Source: Desulfosporosinus lacus DSM 15449
GTDB taxonomy: Bacteria; Bacillota; Desulfitobacteriia; Desulfitobacteriales; Desulfitobacteriaceae
Direction of reading: 5' to 3'
Assembly: GCF_900129935.1 (NCBI RefSeq)
Contig: NZ_FQXJ01000019.1
Coordinates: 1 to 64,000, forward strand
DNA: 64,000 bases
Both the position numbers and the translations under genes were made by a program. Below are positions 54,614 to 63,411 of the stretch, one piece after another. Under the pieces are notes generated by a model. That model was given only the letters and a program-made list of their open reading frames with translations, had not been told where the DNA came from and searched no databases. Each line of letters begins with the position of its first letter. Position 1 is the first letter of the stretch.

Positions 54614-54627
54614 CTGGTGCGAATAGA

Positions 54628-54655
54628 AGGCCGCCACTTACTGGCGGCCTTTAGT
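54628..54655 (+). terminator. Terminator after proA
   Basis: GGCCGCCA and TGGCGGCC pair around CTTAC and are followed by TTTAG. Strong stem, short T run. Confidence 0.8.
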
Positions 54656-54767
54656 GCAGACTGCCACAATTCTATAAAAGGTAATTTTAAGATTCAGTGA
54701 TAGTTAAGTTCATATTCGGGGAATTGCGAAGACCCGGTGCAACATTGGATTAAAGGGTGTGTGCTTA

Positions 54768-55442
54768 ATGGAATGGGATATTGTCGAGAGAGAATTAAGT
54801 AAATTAAAAGTCATATCTAATGGAGAAAATGAGCTTGTTACAGTAAAGGGAGATTCTAACAAATTCGAGTGTGTAGGTGTAGGAACAGATGCCGCGGTAT
54901 TTCGTTTTTTGTATTTGCCACACTACGCTTACAAAGTGTTTAGTAATGACAAATTAGGTAAGTTAGAACAAGAAAATGAGGTTTATTTAAAACTAGGTCA
55001 CTCGGAGTATTTTCCTGTGTATTATGGCAGAGGATTTAATTTTCTTGTGATTCGTTTTGAAGAGGGAATAACTCTGTACGATTGTCTCTTGAAAGGCATT
55101 CATATCCCAAAGCAGGTTATTGAAGACGTAGATAATGCGATAAACTATGTACTCGGCAGAGGATTAAATCCTAGAGATATTCATTTAAAGAACATACTCC
55201 TCCACGAAGGCAAAGCTAAACTTCTGGATGTCTCTGAATATATGAAACCGGGAAACGATAAAAGGTGGGAATACTTGAAAGAAGGATATAAGGAATATTA
55301 CCACTTGTTTGATGGAAGAGCCCTTCCGCTATGGATAATAGAGACTGTACGTAAATGGTATAATCAGGCGAAGCCTGAGAGTCTTAATGTTCAAGACTTT
55401 ATTAAAGATCTCATTGTACTTTTCCGAATGGGTAGTAAGTGA
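54768..55442 (+). CDS. Small protein kinase-like protein (YrzF-like)
   Basis: About 224 residues. Kinase subdomains are recognisable: a Gly-rich GVGTDAAVF, Lys in YAYKVF, Glu in the next helix, catalytic loop NPRDIHLKNILL and a DVSE in place of DFG. The C-terminal lobe is short. It resembles small lipopolysaccharide/Ser-Thr kinase-like proteins of spore formers. Substrate unknown. ATG 54768 follows AAAGGGTG; GTG 54759 is an alternative. Stands alone after the proline operon. Confidence 0.75.
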   Translation: MEWDIVERELSKLKVISNGENELVTVKGDSNKFECVGVGTDAAVFRFLYLPHYAYKVFSNDKLGKLEQENEVYLKLGHSEYFPVYYGRGFNFLVIRFEEGITLYDCLLKGIHIPKQVIEDVDNAINYVLGRGLNPRDIHLKNILLHEGKAKLLDVSEYMKPGNDKRWEYLKEGYKEYYHLFDGRALPLWIIETVRKWYNQAKPESLNVQDFIKDLIVLFRMGSK

Positions 55443-55617
55443 ATAAATCCACAACCTTGTGAGTGTTATAGGACAAATTCTTGTCCATCATTTATAAAAA
55501 ACAATTGATAAGAAATAATAACATATATTAAGTTGTAATCAGGCAGAAGAGCCTATAAAGTTGGAGTAATAGAATTAGAGACGTTGTTCCGTCATTATGA
55601 ATTTCACAAGGTAAAGG

Positions 55618-56865
55618 ATGGAGAGAAACATTTTAGATTTGAATATAGATTGGAAAAAGAATATTATCCTGTTTTTGACTAGCCAGACCATATCACTTTT
55701 TGGATCATCACTGGTTCAGTATGCAATTATGTGGCACATCACATTAACAACACAGTCAGGTATCATGATGACGATAGCCATTATTTGCGGTTTTCTTCCG
55801 ACCTTGCTTCTTTCTCCGTTTGCAGGAGTATGGGCTGACCGTTATAATCGAAAGACATTAATTATTCTTTCCGATTCTATGATTGCATTATCAACATTAG
55901 TTTTAGCTATATTGTTTTTGACGGGATATGGTTCGCTATGGTTGCTCTTTGTGACATCTGCCATACGAGCTCTAGGGTCAGCGATCCAAATGCCGGCGAT
56001 AGGAGCCTTCCTTCCGCAAATTGTACCGGAGGATAAACTAACTAAGGTTAACGCAACAAACGGAAGTATACAAGCTATAGTTATGCTGATGTCTCCTATG
56101 GTGAGCGGTGCACTGCTCACCATGGTTACCATCGAAATGATTTTCTTTATAGATGTTTTTACAGCAGCCATTGCGGTTTTGGTTTTAATTTTGTTTTTGC
56201 ATGTTCCTGTTCATGAGAAAGCCCAAGCAAAGCAAACAACGAGCTATTTCAGTGATATGCATGAAGGTTTTAACTACATTAAAAATCATGCGTATATCAA
56301 GAGGTTCTTTCTGTTTTGCACATTCTTCTTTTTTTTAATTGCACCTGTTTCTTTTTTAACGCCGCTGCAGGTTGCACGAAGTTTTGGTGACGATGTTTGG
56401 CGTTTAACGGCCATCGAAATAACCTTTTCTATTGGCATGATCTTGGGTGGCCTGATTATGGCTTCTTGGGGTGGTTTTAAAAATAGGATTCACTCGATGA
56501 CATTGGCAAGCCTCCTTATTGGAGTCTGTACCTTTGCCCTTGGAGTTGTTCCTGTTTTTTGGATTTATCTAACTATCATGGGGTTAGCCGGAATTGCGTT
56601 GCCGCTCTTTAATACACCCTCTACGGTATTATTACAGGAGAAAGTAGAGGCTAATTTTCTAGGAAGAGTATTTGGTGTCTTAGGGATGATAGCAAGCACG
56701 ATGTTGCCATTAGGAATGCTTTTGTTTGGACCACTTGCTGACATCATTAAAATAGAGTGGCTCCTGATAGGAACTGGTTTGCTTCTGTTTATTCAGGGAT
56801 TTTTCTTGCTGGGTAACAAAGTGTTAATTGAGGCTGGAAAGCCAATCTCAAAGCCTGAACTGTAA
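55618..56865 (+). CDS. MFS exporter (MefA/drug-efflux type)
   Basis: 415 residues with 12 predicted membrane segments. The loop motif ADRYNRKTLIIL between helices 2 and 3 and the opening SQTISLFGSSLVQYAIMWHIT are typical of macrolide/drug-efflux MFS proteins of the MefA group. Substrate not predictable. No regulator is adjacent. The ATG follows AAGGTAAAGG. Confidence 0.88.
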   Translation: MERNILDLNIDWKKNIILFLTSQTISLFGSSLVQYAIMWHITLTTQSGIMMTIAIICGFLPTLLLSPFAGVWADRYNRKTLIILSDSMIALSTLVLAILFLTGYGSLWLLFVTSAIRALGSAIQMPAIGAFLPQIVPEDKLTKVNATNGSIQAIVMLMSPMVSGALLTMVTIEMIFFIDVFTAAIAVLVLILFLHVPVHEKAQAKQTTSYFSDMHEGFNYIKNHAYIKRFFLFCTFFFFLIAPVSFLTPLQVARSFGDDVWRLTAIEITFSIGMILGGLIMASWGGFKNRIHSMTLASLLIGVCTFALGVVPVFWIYLTIMGLAGIALPLFNTPSTVLLQEKVEANFLGRVFGVLGMIASTMLPLGMLLFGPLADIIKIEWLLIGTGLLLFIQGFFLLGNKVLIEAGKPISKPEL

Positions 56866-57246
56866 CTATGCATATTTTGGATTATCCTATTGAATTCTTG
56901 ATAAGCTAGAGATCATGAGATTTAGGGTTTTACGAGGGAAATACAACCAATTATTATACTGAATTCGCTAAGTTATTAAAGAGGACTTGTGATCACTCGA
57001 AAAGTGGTACAGGTCCTTTGGGCTATTAAACATTCATTTTATGCTTTCTAAAGGTCCCCCTATCACGTTATCTTGACAGCTATGTCACCGTTTGAAATAA
57101 AGAAAAAAGTAAAATATGAAGTTAAAAACCAAAACTTTACGTCTAAAAATATAGAGTTTAGTATTAGCTCATATTTTTACGTTAGGTAACTATGAGTGAG
57201 TTTGCTATTGTCAATTTTAAATCCCAGTCAATCGTCCAAAGATTTT
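56866..57246. other. Intergenic region with hairpin, no gene
   Basis: A hairpin at 56982-57017 (AGGACTTGTGATCACT against AGTGGTACAGGTCCT, imperfect) may end the exporter transcript although few T residues follow. The rest, to 57246, is AT-rich and shows no convincing frame. It leads into the Pho-box-like array. Confidence 0.5.
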
Positions 57247-57312
57247 TTAACCTAATTTTAAGAATTTCCTAAGAATTAGCCTAACATTATTTTAAGAACT
57301 AAAACTTATAAT
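57247..57312 (+). promoter_or_regulatory. Pho-box-like repeat array with promoter -10
   Basis: Five hexamers of the TTAACA/TTAAGA type lie one helical turn apart: TTAACC 57247, TTAAGA 57258, CTAAGA 57269, CTAACA 57281 and TTAAGA 57292 (steps 11, 11, 12, 11). TATAAT follows at 57307-57312 with no -35 box. This is the geometry of PhoP-activated promoters in Bacillus. The regulator itself is not in the window. Confidence 0.6.
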
Positions 57313-57389
57313 GCAGGTATGACCTAAATGATGTCCTTTTATCAAATCGTCAGACTCTCGCTTTTACAAGTGGGAGTGGGACCCAGTGT

Positions 57390-57456
57390 GCTGCTTCGAT
57401 GGGGGTAGAGTCCCACCGAAGTCTCGATGTATAACTTTAGTTTAACGAGTTCACTT
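57390..57456 (+). repeat. Solo transposon-right-end-like hairpin element, copy 3 of 3
   Basis: An upstream stem (CTTCGATGGG 57394-57403 with CCCACCGAAG 57412-57421) precedes TCTCGATG, a weaker version of the core hairpin and the GAGTTCACTT end. It falls in the leader of the glycosyltransferase gene, downstream of the Pho-box-like promoter. Confidence 0.55.
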
Positions 57457-57537
57457 AAGGTGCGTCGCTATATAGCCTGGGTGGTTCATATTACTAATAT
57501 CGTTTTAAAAGAAGGTTATTGAGAAGGGGGTTTAAAG

Positions 57538-58686
57538 TTGAAGCAGTTAAGGATTCTCGTGTTTTCTGCAGCATTTGGAAACGGACATTTGCGGGCGGCT
57601 GAAGCAGTTATTGAGGGACTGCGTATCAAGGAACCTTCGGCAATTGTGACTCATTTAGATTTTGGTGATTTTTTGAGTAAGCGATTTAATAGCGTGGTAA
57701 AAAAACTCTACTTTGAGTTGATCAAACATTCACCAAAGCTTTGGGGGAAATTTTATTATCGAACATCGAAGCTTAGTCCTAATTCAAGGATTCAGTGTTT
57801 TTTGAACCAATTAGGTCGATCTGATTTCCTCAAATATATTCAGGAATTTAATCCAGATCTTATTGTGTGCACTTATCCTACAGTTTCTTCGATTCTAGCT
57901 CAGCTGAGGCTAGAACATATTCTCCAGGCTCCAGTGATCACAGTAATTACGGATTACACTGTTCACAGTCATTGGGTGCATTCGGGTGTGGATTGCTATA
58001 TAGCGGCTTGTGAAGAAGTTAAGGAAATGTTAGTGACAGAGGGAATCCTCTCGCAAAGGATACACGTGACAGGAATCCCAATTAGTCCGAAATTTGAAAA
58101 GAAGATAGATCGAGAGTTAATTAGCTCCAAGCTGGGTATCAAACAAGATTTGCCTACCTTTCTGGTAATGGGAGCGCACGGAAGTATGGAAAGTACAAAA
58201 AGAATTTGCAAAAAGCTTGCAGATTCAGAGGTTCCGGTACAGTCAATTATTGTTTGTGGAAATAATAAAAAATTGTATAACTCTTTGCATGAAGTGGCTG
58301 CAAAGGCTCGTAATCCCATGGTACGGTTAGGGTACGCAGATAACATGGAAGAACTAATGTCAGTAACCGATTTGATCATAACCAAGGCCGGAGGTTTAAC
58401 GGTTACTGAGGCGCTGACGAAGCACTTACCGATTGTGATTTATCAGCCCATACCAGGTCAAGAAGAAGAAAATGCAAATTTTGTGAAACGCATTGGTGCG
58501 GGACAGATTGCTGGTACAGAAGAGGAATTAGAAGGATTACTTAGTCGCTTCTTGAGTTATCCACAGGAGATTGAGGAAATGCGGGAGAAAGCGTCATACG
58601 CTTTACTCGGTCACTCCGCAGAACAGACTGTGAATAATATGCTTGAATTAATGAGGAATCCAAGAAATAAGAAAAAAACCGGTTGA
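57538..58686 (+). CDS. UgtP/MGDG-synthase-like glycolipid glycosyltransferase
   Basis: 382 residues, GT28-type. The N-terminal acceptor half starts RILVFSAAFGNGHLRAAEAV, the glycine/histidine loop of MGDG synthases, with VITDYTVHSHWVHSGVD following. The C-terminal donor half has ITKAGGLTVTEAL and PGQEEENANFV, where the UDP-sugar is bound. It would add a sugar to diacylglycerol at the inner membrane face. TTG start; GAAGGGGG upstream. The PAP2 phosphatase that follows could supply diacylglycerol. Confidence 0.9.
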   Translation: MKQLRILVFSAAFGNGHLRAAEAVIEGLRIKEPSAIVTHLDFGDFLSKRFNSVVKKLYFELIKHSPKLWGKFYYRTSKLSPNSRIQCFLNQLGRSDFLKYIQEFNPDLIVCTYPTVSSILAQLRLEHILQAPVITVITDYTVHSHWVHSGVDCYIAACEEVKEMLVTEGILSQRIHVTGIPISPKFEKKIDRELISSKLGIKQDLPTFLVMGAHGSMESTKRICKKLADSEVPVQSIIVCGNNKKLYNSLHEVAAKARNPMVRLGYADNMEELMSVTDLIITKAGGLTVTEALTKHLPIVIYQPIPGQEEENANFVKRIGAGQIAGTEEELEGLLSRFLSYPQEIEEMREKASYALLGHSAEQTVNNMLELMRNPRNKKKTG

Positions 58687-58726
58687 TTTTGAATATAGTT
58701 ATCGGTCGAAAGGAAGATTAAAAGAG

Positions 58727-59395
58727 ATGCAAAAGAACATTAAAAATCTCATGCCTCTATGTTTAATGTTGTCAATTCCGATTTTGAATATTATTTATGT
58801 TTTGCTCAATAATGCTAACCGGGGTACCCATAGCTTAGTTACCGACTTAGACCAAGGTGTTCCATTTCTAAAAATATTTGTTTTGCCCTATTTATCATGG
58901 TATTTCTTCATATTTGGAACGTTAACTTACTTTTGCTTTAAAGATAAAAAAATCTTTTACCGGACGTTGTTGTCAATTAATCTTGGATTATTGATATCTT
59001 ATGGGATTTATTTCTTTTTTCAAACAAATGTTCCTAGGCCCGATCTTGTGGGTAATGACTTTTTGACTATGCTGATTGCGTTTGTTTATAATAATGACCA
59101 GCCCTTTAACGCCTTTCCAAGTATTCATGTTCTATTGAGCTTTTTAATGATTAAAGCGATTAACAAGTATCCTGCTAAAAATTATTTAAATGTAACTGTA
59201 GTATATATCACCGCTATTTTAATTATTTTAGCGACCCAATTTATTAAGCAACATGTAATTTTAGATCTCTTATCCTCGATAGTATTAGGTGGCTTAATTT
59301 TCGATCTGGTTTTTTATGTAAAATTGGAGGGATTACGCGCATGGCTAAAGGACCCCTACTTGTGGTCGATGGTGAAAAAGAGATCAGAGATTTAA
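58727..59395 (+). CDS. PAP2-family membrane phosphatase
   Basis: 222 residues with about six membrane segments. PAP2 motifs are seen as FPSIHVLLSF and KQHVILDLLSS; the first motif (KxxxxxxRP) is reduced to VPRPDL. The set matches the inositolphosphotransferase/PAP2-like group. It may dephosphorylate phosphatidic acid or a lipid diphosphate. 40 bases after the glycosyltransferase gene, so the two are likely one operon. AAAGGAAG upstream. Confidence 0.8.
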   Translation: MQKNIKNLMPLCLMLSIPILNIIYVLLNNANRGTHSLVTDLDQGVPFLKIFVLPYLSWYFFIFGTLTYFCFKDKKIFYRTLLSINLGLLISYGIYFFFQTNVPRPDLVGNDFLTMLIAFVYNNDQPFNAFPSIHVLLSFLMIKAINKYPAKNYLNVTVVYITAILIILATQFIKQHVILDLLSSIVLGGLIFDLVFYVKLEGLRAWLKDPYLWSMVKKRSEI

Positions 59396-59567
59396 TTTGG
59401 GAACTAGCTCATTTAACAGGATTTTGACATCCTGAAATGAGGACTAAGTGGTTGCGCAAGATGATCTATAGAAAATTATGACATGTTTAACGTCAGATTT
59501 AAGGGTCTGATAACGTCTATTAATAAGGAAATGTACCATCACTCAATTATAAGTAAGGAGAAAGATC

Positions 59568-60221
59568 ATGAGTATTGCAACTAAAAAGAGACTCTTAAAG
59601 TACATGATTGCAACGCTGGCTTTGACACTGATTGTCGGGTGTTCACCATCAAATCCCCAAAATTCTGATTCCTCAAAGCCAACGGACTCGGTTTCGCAAA
59701 CTCCGTCGCAAATGCCACCATCGTCTTCTGCACCCCAAACAACAGATGCGGCGAAGGAGTTACTGCTAAACATGAAGCAATTAGCGGAGCAAGGGAAAGT
59801 TATTAATAATGATTTTCCTGTGAAGACAACCGTCATTGAAGATGTAAAGAGTAAATGGGGAGAGCCGGAAAAAACTGAATGGGTCGCGGCTGCCAAAGGA
59901 AGCTATGCTACCTATTCGAACAAGGCAACCGTGTTTGGTTTTAACAAAGGTTCCCGGATTTTTGAGGTTCGATCCTTTGATAAACAGCTGAAGCAGCTTT
60001 CTCTTGCGAAAACTAAAGAAGTATATGGAACTCCAGCTTATGACGTGAAAGTTAATGGAGAAGAAATCATCGGTTATACAGCTGGGCCGGAATTTAAGAT
60101 AGAGTTTGTATTCCCACTGACGACTGCTAGCAATTCTGATCCTGTGATGGATCATTATCTTGTGCTTCATCCTGCAGGTACTGTTAACAATATGGCTGAT
60201 GATCCGGGGCGACAGTGGTAA
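59568..60221 (+). CDS. YjgB-like lipoprotein (DUF4309)
   Basis: 217 residues. A signal peptide ends in the lipobox LIVGC, followed by a Ser/Pro/Thr/Gln-rich linker and a DUF4309/YjgB-type domain (VKSKWGEPEKTEW, YATYSNKATVFGFNKGSRIFEVRSFD). It is anchored at the outer face of the membrane. Role unknown. AAGGAGAAAG precedes the ATG. The next gene has a related domain plan, so they may be a duplicate pair. Confidence 0.8.
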   Translation: MSIATKKRLLKYMIATLALTLIVGCSPSNPQNSDSSKPTDSVSQTPSQMPPSSSAPQTTDAAKELLLNMKQLAEQGKVINNDFPVKTTVIEDVKSKWGEPEKTEWVAAAKGSYATYSNKATVFGFNKGSRIFEVRSFDKQLKQLSLAKTKEVYGTPAYDVKVNGEEIIGYTAGPEFKIEFVFPLTTASNSDPVMDHYLVLHPAGTVNNMADDPGRQW

Positions 60222-60242
60222 CTAGTTGCAGAGGGAGAAATT

Positions 60243-61106
60243 ATGAAAATAATTAAATTAATTGCTATTTCCTTAGTAGGGATATTTACGCTTTCTGGAT
60301 GCGGTTCAGCTAACTCCCAAAATCCTGGAGATTTACAAGGTACCAATAAAACAGATATTGTTGGTACCGTCATCAAGTTGACTAAGAACCAATCAGGGGA
60401 GATTCTTGGAACTATTTTAGTCGAAGGGGAAAAAGGCTCTAAGCCTTATGACCAGGCTTCAATTAAAGTAACCCAAAAGACTAAGATCAATGAAAAATCT
60501 GCGGACAATGTAGTGAATTCCAATTTCGATGCTTTGCAGGAAAACCTAAAAGTGGAAGTGAGGTTCATTGGGCCAGTTGCTGAGTCATATCCGGTTCAGG
60601 CAACAGCTGATGAGATTACAATCCTGAAAGATGAACAGGCTGATACTGATATGCGCCCGAGCATTGGAAAAATCCAACTTGGTGACAGTCAAAGTCAGGT
60701 TAATGAGATATTAGGAAGTGTCTTTAAGGAGGAGTACCACGAAGAGCCAGGTCATTTTCCAGAGTCTTGGAATAAGAGAACCTATGATAAAGGAGTTACC
60801 GTTATTGTAGGAAAGGACTCCGGACAGGTTCTCGAAATTGAGACCACCTCGGCACAATTTCCGACAAATAGGGGAAGTAAAATAGGAGATATGGCTAAAG
60901 ACGTGTTTGATAACTACGGTCCGAATTATAAACAGTTAGAAAGTCGGCACGGGGAAGGTAGACTTGAAGGTTTTTACGATCTGGGAGATGGGCAGTTAAT
61001 TATTTTTGACTTAGACAAAGATGATAATTCGCTGTTAAACCAGGATGTGAAAGCAGATTCCAAAGTAGAAATGATTCGATTAACAAAGAGCAACTTTTTA
61101 GATTAG
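60243..61106 (+). CDS. Lipoprotein, DUF3221-like N-terminal domain plus DUF4309-like
   Basis: 287 residues. Lipobox LSGC after the signal peptide. The N-terminal part (IVGTVIKLTKNQSGEILGTILVEG ... ASIKVTQKTKI) looks like a DUF3221 OB-type domain, and the C-terminal part (IQLGDSQSQVNEILGSVF, VTVIVGKDSGQVLEIETT) like a DUF4309-related domain. 21 bases after the previous lipoprotein gene, so co-transcribed. Domain names are from motif memory. Confidence 0.7.
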   Translation: MKIIKLIAISLVGIFTLSGCGSANSQNPGDLQGTNKTDIVGTVIKLTKNQSGEILGTILVEGEKGSKPYDQASIKVTQKTKINEKSADNVVNSNFDALQENLKVEVRFIGPVAESYPVQATADEITILKDEQADTDMRPSIGKIQLGDSQSQVNEILGSVFKEEYHEEPGHFPESWNKRTYDKGVTVIVGKDSGQVLEIETTSAQFPTNRGSKIGDMAKDVFDNYGPNYKQLESRHGEGRLEGFYDLGDGQLIIFDLDKDDNSLLNQDVKADSKVEMIRLTKSNFLD

Positions 61107-61192
61107 TATAGCGATTGAATAACCGGAAACCAAGCCCATAATACTTAGAAAGCAAGCATTTTGGGCTTGCTTATTACGGAGAATATGATAAA

Positions 61193-61229
61193 GGGGTTCT
61201 CAAAATACACTTCCGGGAACCCCTTTTTT
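61193..61229 (+). terminator. Terminator after the lipoprotein pair
   Basis: GGGGTTC (61193-61199) and GAACCCC (61217-61223) are followed by TTTTTT. A second short hairpin GCAAGC/GCTTGC lies just upstream at 61152-61170. Confidence 0.85.
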
Positions 61230-61435
61230 CTGCCTTGAAACTAGCCTCTATGCGAGCAGGGTTACCTGGGGTCATAGCCAACTACTGTCCAAATGCCGCT
61301 TTGATCTTGGCGAATTAAACGTTTTTAGGCAAACGGCCTTGACCGGACCCTCTAATATTTGAATCGTCGCGTCTGTACAAGTATTGCAAGTAACTTTTAG
61401 GGACCGTCACTATTTGTGGCGGTCTTTTATGTTGT
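61230..61435. other. Intergenic region with second terminator and possible gene remnant
   Basis: A hairpin GACCGTCAC/GTGGCGGTC (61402-61424) followed by TTTT is terminator-like. On the minus strand around 61280-61400, about 40 codons read CNTCTDATIQILEGPVKAVC and onward in protein-like fashion but have no start codon and end at a stop; a remnant of a zinc-ribbon-like gene is possible, no more. Confidence 0.4.
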
Positions 61436-61499
61436 TTGACTTTGCTTGTCAGAAAGTCTATACTAAATACAGTGAATTAGTAATTTACTAAATTACTAA
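61436..61499 (+). promoter_or_regulatory. Promoter with perfect palindromic operator
   Basis: TTGACT (61436-61441) and TATACT (61459-61464) are 17 bases apart. TTAGTAATTTA and its exact inverse flank a single C (61477-61499), about 12 bases past the -10 box, where a bound protein would block transcription. The palindrome form resembles MarR-family sites; the regulator is not in the window. Confidence 0.65.
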
Positions 61500-61528
61500 G
61501 GTTGATCAAAATTTTGGAGGTAGAGATA

Positions 61529-62008
61529 ATGAAAATACCGACCACTTTAAAGCATAAACCAGTTATTATTTCGGAGAATTATGAAAATGTTGATGGCAGA
61601 TATGCCTATAATTCAGATGCAAAAGGTCTTTCATTAGGACTTGCCCAGTGGAATGATCGAGGTAAGGTAGATGTATCAGCTAAAGTATGGAGATATACGG
61701 GAGAAAAATGGTCAAGACAGTCTGAGGAACTACCCCTTCATCGTGTCCTAGATCTTGCAATTCTAATATGCAGAGCAAAACTGCATTTCAGAGAGGCTTA
61801 TCGATATGAAAAATTATACGATACTGAAACTCCTGTCATAGACCGGGTGGGCTTACAAGGTGACGCTATGACAGTAGCAGTATGTACAGATAATGAAAAA
61901 ATTAATGAAGACATAAAGTTGTTCAGCCAGGCGCTGAGTATTGATGACGAGCTGATGGGGGAACGGTTGAGTACTCTAAGCAGGATTCTTAAGGAGATGG
62001 GTTATTAA
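61529..62008 (+). CDS. DUF6530 family protein
   Basis: 159 residues. The run NYENVDGRYAYNSDAKGLSLG, then DVSAKVWRYTGEKWSRQSEELP and LDLAILICRAK, matches DUF6530 as I recall it; function unknown. ATG 61529 is chosen because GGAGGTAGAG lies upstream; a longer frame from 61502 has no site. It is coupled to the GIY-YIG gene four bases downstream. Confidence 0.75.
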   Translation: MKIPTTLKHKPVIISENYENVDGRYAYNSDAKGLSLGLAQWNDRGKVDVSAKVWRYTGEKWSRQSEELPLHRVLDLAILICRAKLHFREAYRYEKLYDTETPVIDRVGLQGDAMTVAVCTDNEKINEDIKLFSQALSIDDELMGERLSTLSRILKEMGY

Positions 62009-62012
62009 ACTA

Positions 62013-62363
62013 ATGGACAGAAAGAAAGAGTTGAAACAACAATATCTACAAATGAAACCGGATATGGGAGTACTAATTATCCGGTCTAAGCACAATAATA
62101 AATGTCTAATTGAAGGAACACAAAATTTGAGAGCGACCCTAAACAGCATCAAGTTCAAATTGGAATTGGGTGCTTATCCTAACCGAGAGTTACAAAAGGA
62201 ATGGAAAGAATATGGGGAAGAGAGCTTTACAATTGAGGTGTTAGAGAATCTCGAATATGACAAGGATGAAACAAAAACCGATTATAAAGATGATTTAGCG
62301 TTGTTACAAATGGATTGGGAAGAAAAAATGGCGAAACAAGAAGTTGAGTTTTATATGAAATGA
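62013..62363 (+). CDS. GIY-YIG-like nuclease family protein
   Basis: 116 residues. The N-terminal region MGVLIIRSKHNNKCLIEGTQNL stands in place of the GIY-YIG strand (here GVL...KCLIEGT), and NRELQKEWKEYGEESFTIEVLENL is the following helix-strand pair of small GIY-YIG-like proteins. The canonical catalytic Tyr pair is not clear, so nuclease activity is uncertain. It starts four bases after the DUF6530 stop. Confidence 0.7.
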   Translation: MDRKKELKQQYLQMKPDMGVLIIRSKHNNKCLIEGTQNLRATLNSIKFKLELGAYPNRELQKEWKEYGEESFTIEVLENLEYDKDETKTDYKDDLALLQMDWEEKMAKQEVEFYMK

Positions 62364-62369
62364 AATGGG

Positions 62370-62394
62370 AAAGGCCACGCGTATGCGTGGCCTT
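62370..62394 (+). terminator. Terminator after GIY-YIG-like gene
   Basis: AAAGGCCACGC and GCGTGGCCTTT pair exactly around GTAT. The hairpin is immediately downstream of the stop and can act on both strands. Confidence 0.75.
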
Positions 62395-62500
62395 TGATGT
62401 TATTTAGTGAAAACGTTAACTTTCATCGAAACTAGATTGACTCGTCAAGCTGGGTAAGCAAGTTAATTCTGTATAATGCTTTTAAATATTTGAGGAATGT

Positions 62501-63199
62501 TTAATAGATACGTTTCGCTCCCACATAGGCATTTGCCCAATAGGGAGTAAAGCTATAAATAGCAATTCCCTTACTGCTGGTTGCACTGATAAATTGATTA
62601 TCTCCAATATAGATGCCTACATGACTTACTTGCTTTCCTGAGACAAGGTTAAAGAAAACCAAGTCACCTGGAATAAGATTGTTAAAGGCTACTGGGGTTC
62701 CTACTGCATATTGATCAATGCTGACACGCGGTAAAGAAATATTTTGGCTGGCAAAAACATAACGGGTAAAGCCAGAGCAGTCGAAGCCTGAAGGAGTGGT
62801 GCCTCCCCATTTGTAGGGAACGCCTAAGAAACTTTTGGCTGTACTTATTATTTGGTTAGTTTTTTCCTGAGGCGAAGTATTTGCTTTTAAAATACTTGCA
62901 TTTGAAACATCTGAATTAGAAATAGTTGCTTTTTTCAAGGCTTCTTGTGTTTGTGGACCGACAATTCCATCAACTAATAAATTATTGTCACGTTGAAATG
63001 CCTGAACAGCGGCTTTGGTTTTACTTCCGAAAATTCCGTCCACCGGACCAACATCGTAATTTAAGGATTGGAGCTCTGATTGCAACATAATGATTTCTGA
63101 ACCTGTTGAGCCTGCCTTTAATGTTGCAGCTTGGGTTACGGAAGCTGAGGCGATAATAGCTATTATAACTAATGTCATTAATAAAATACTTTTTTTCAC
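62501..63199 (-). CDS. Secreted NlpC/P60 peptidase with peptidoglycan-binding domain
   Basis: 232 residues. A signal peptide (KKSILLMTLVIIAIIASASVTQA) is followed by a PG_binding_1 domain (LKAGSTGSEIIMLQSELQSL ... AVQAFQRDNNL) and an NlpC/P60 domain with catalytic Cys in FDCSGF and His in SHVGIYIG. It would cut peptide stems in the wall. GTG 63199 is preferred because AAAGGGG lies nine bases upstream; the longer frame from 63259 has no site. Confidence 0.92.
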   Translation of the reverse strand: MKKSILLMTLVIIAIIASASVTQAATLKAGSTGSEIIMLQSELQSLNYDVGPVDGIFGSKTKAAVQAFQRDNNLLVDGIVGPQTQEALKKATISNSDVSNASILKANTSPQEKTNQIISTAKSFLGVPYKWGGTTPSGFDCSGFTRYVFASQNISLPRVSIDQYAVGTPVAFNNLIPGDLVFFNLVSGKQVSHVGIYIGDNQFISATSSKGIAIYSFTPYWANAYVGAKRIY

Positions 63200-63411
63200 T
63201 AGTACTACCCCTTTCCTGTTGCTTACTATCTTTAAGGCCTCGTACAGTGAAGTATACATGCTGACTACCTAAAAATATAGTACAAGTTGTTGGTTGAACT
63301 TCCATAAATAACCTTATCTATATTTCAGGTTTAAAAACCGTTTCGGGTACTTTTTCTTTTTTGGGGTAGGATAATAGATGCCAATAAGTTGCCTAAGTGA
63401 GGAGAGAGAGT

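Noticed and set aside
57060-57240. Possible RNA gene in the AT-rich stretch upstream of the Pho-box-like array
   Set aside because: No stable fold or known RNA motif could be identified by eye.
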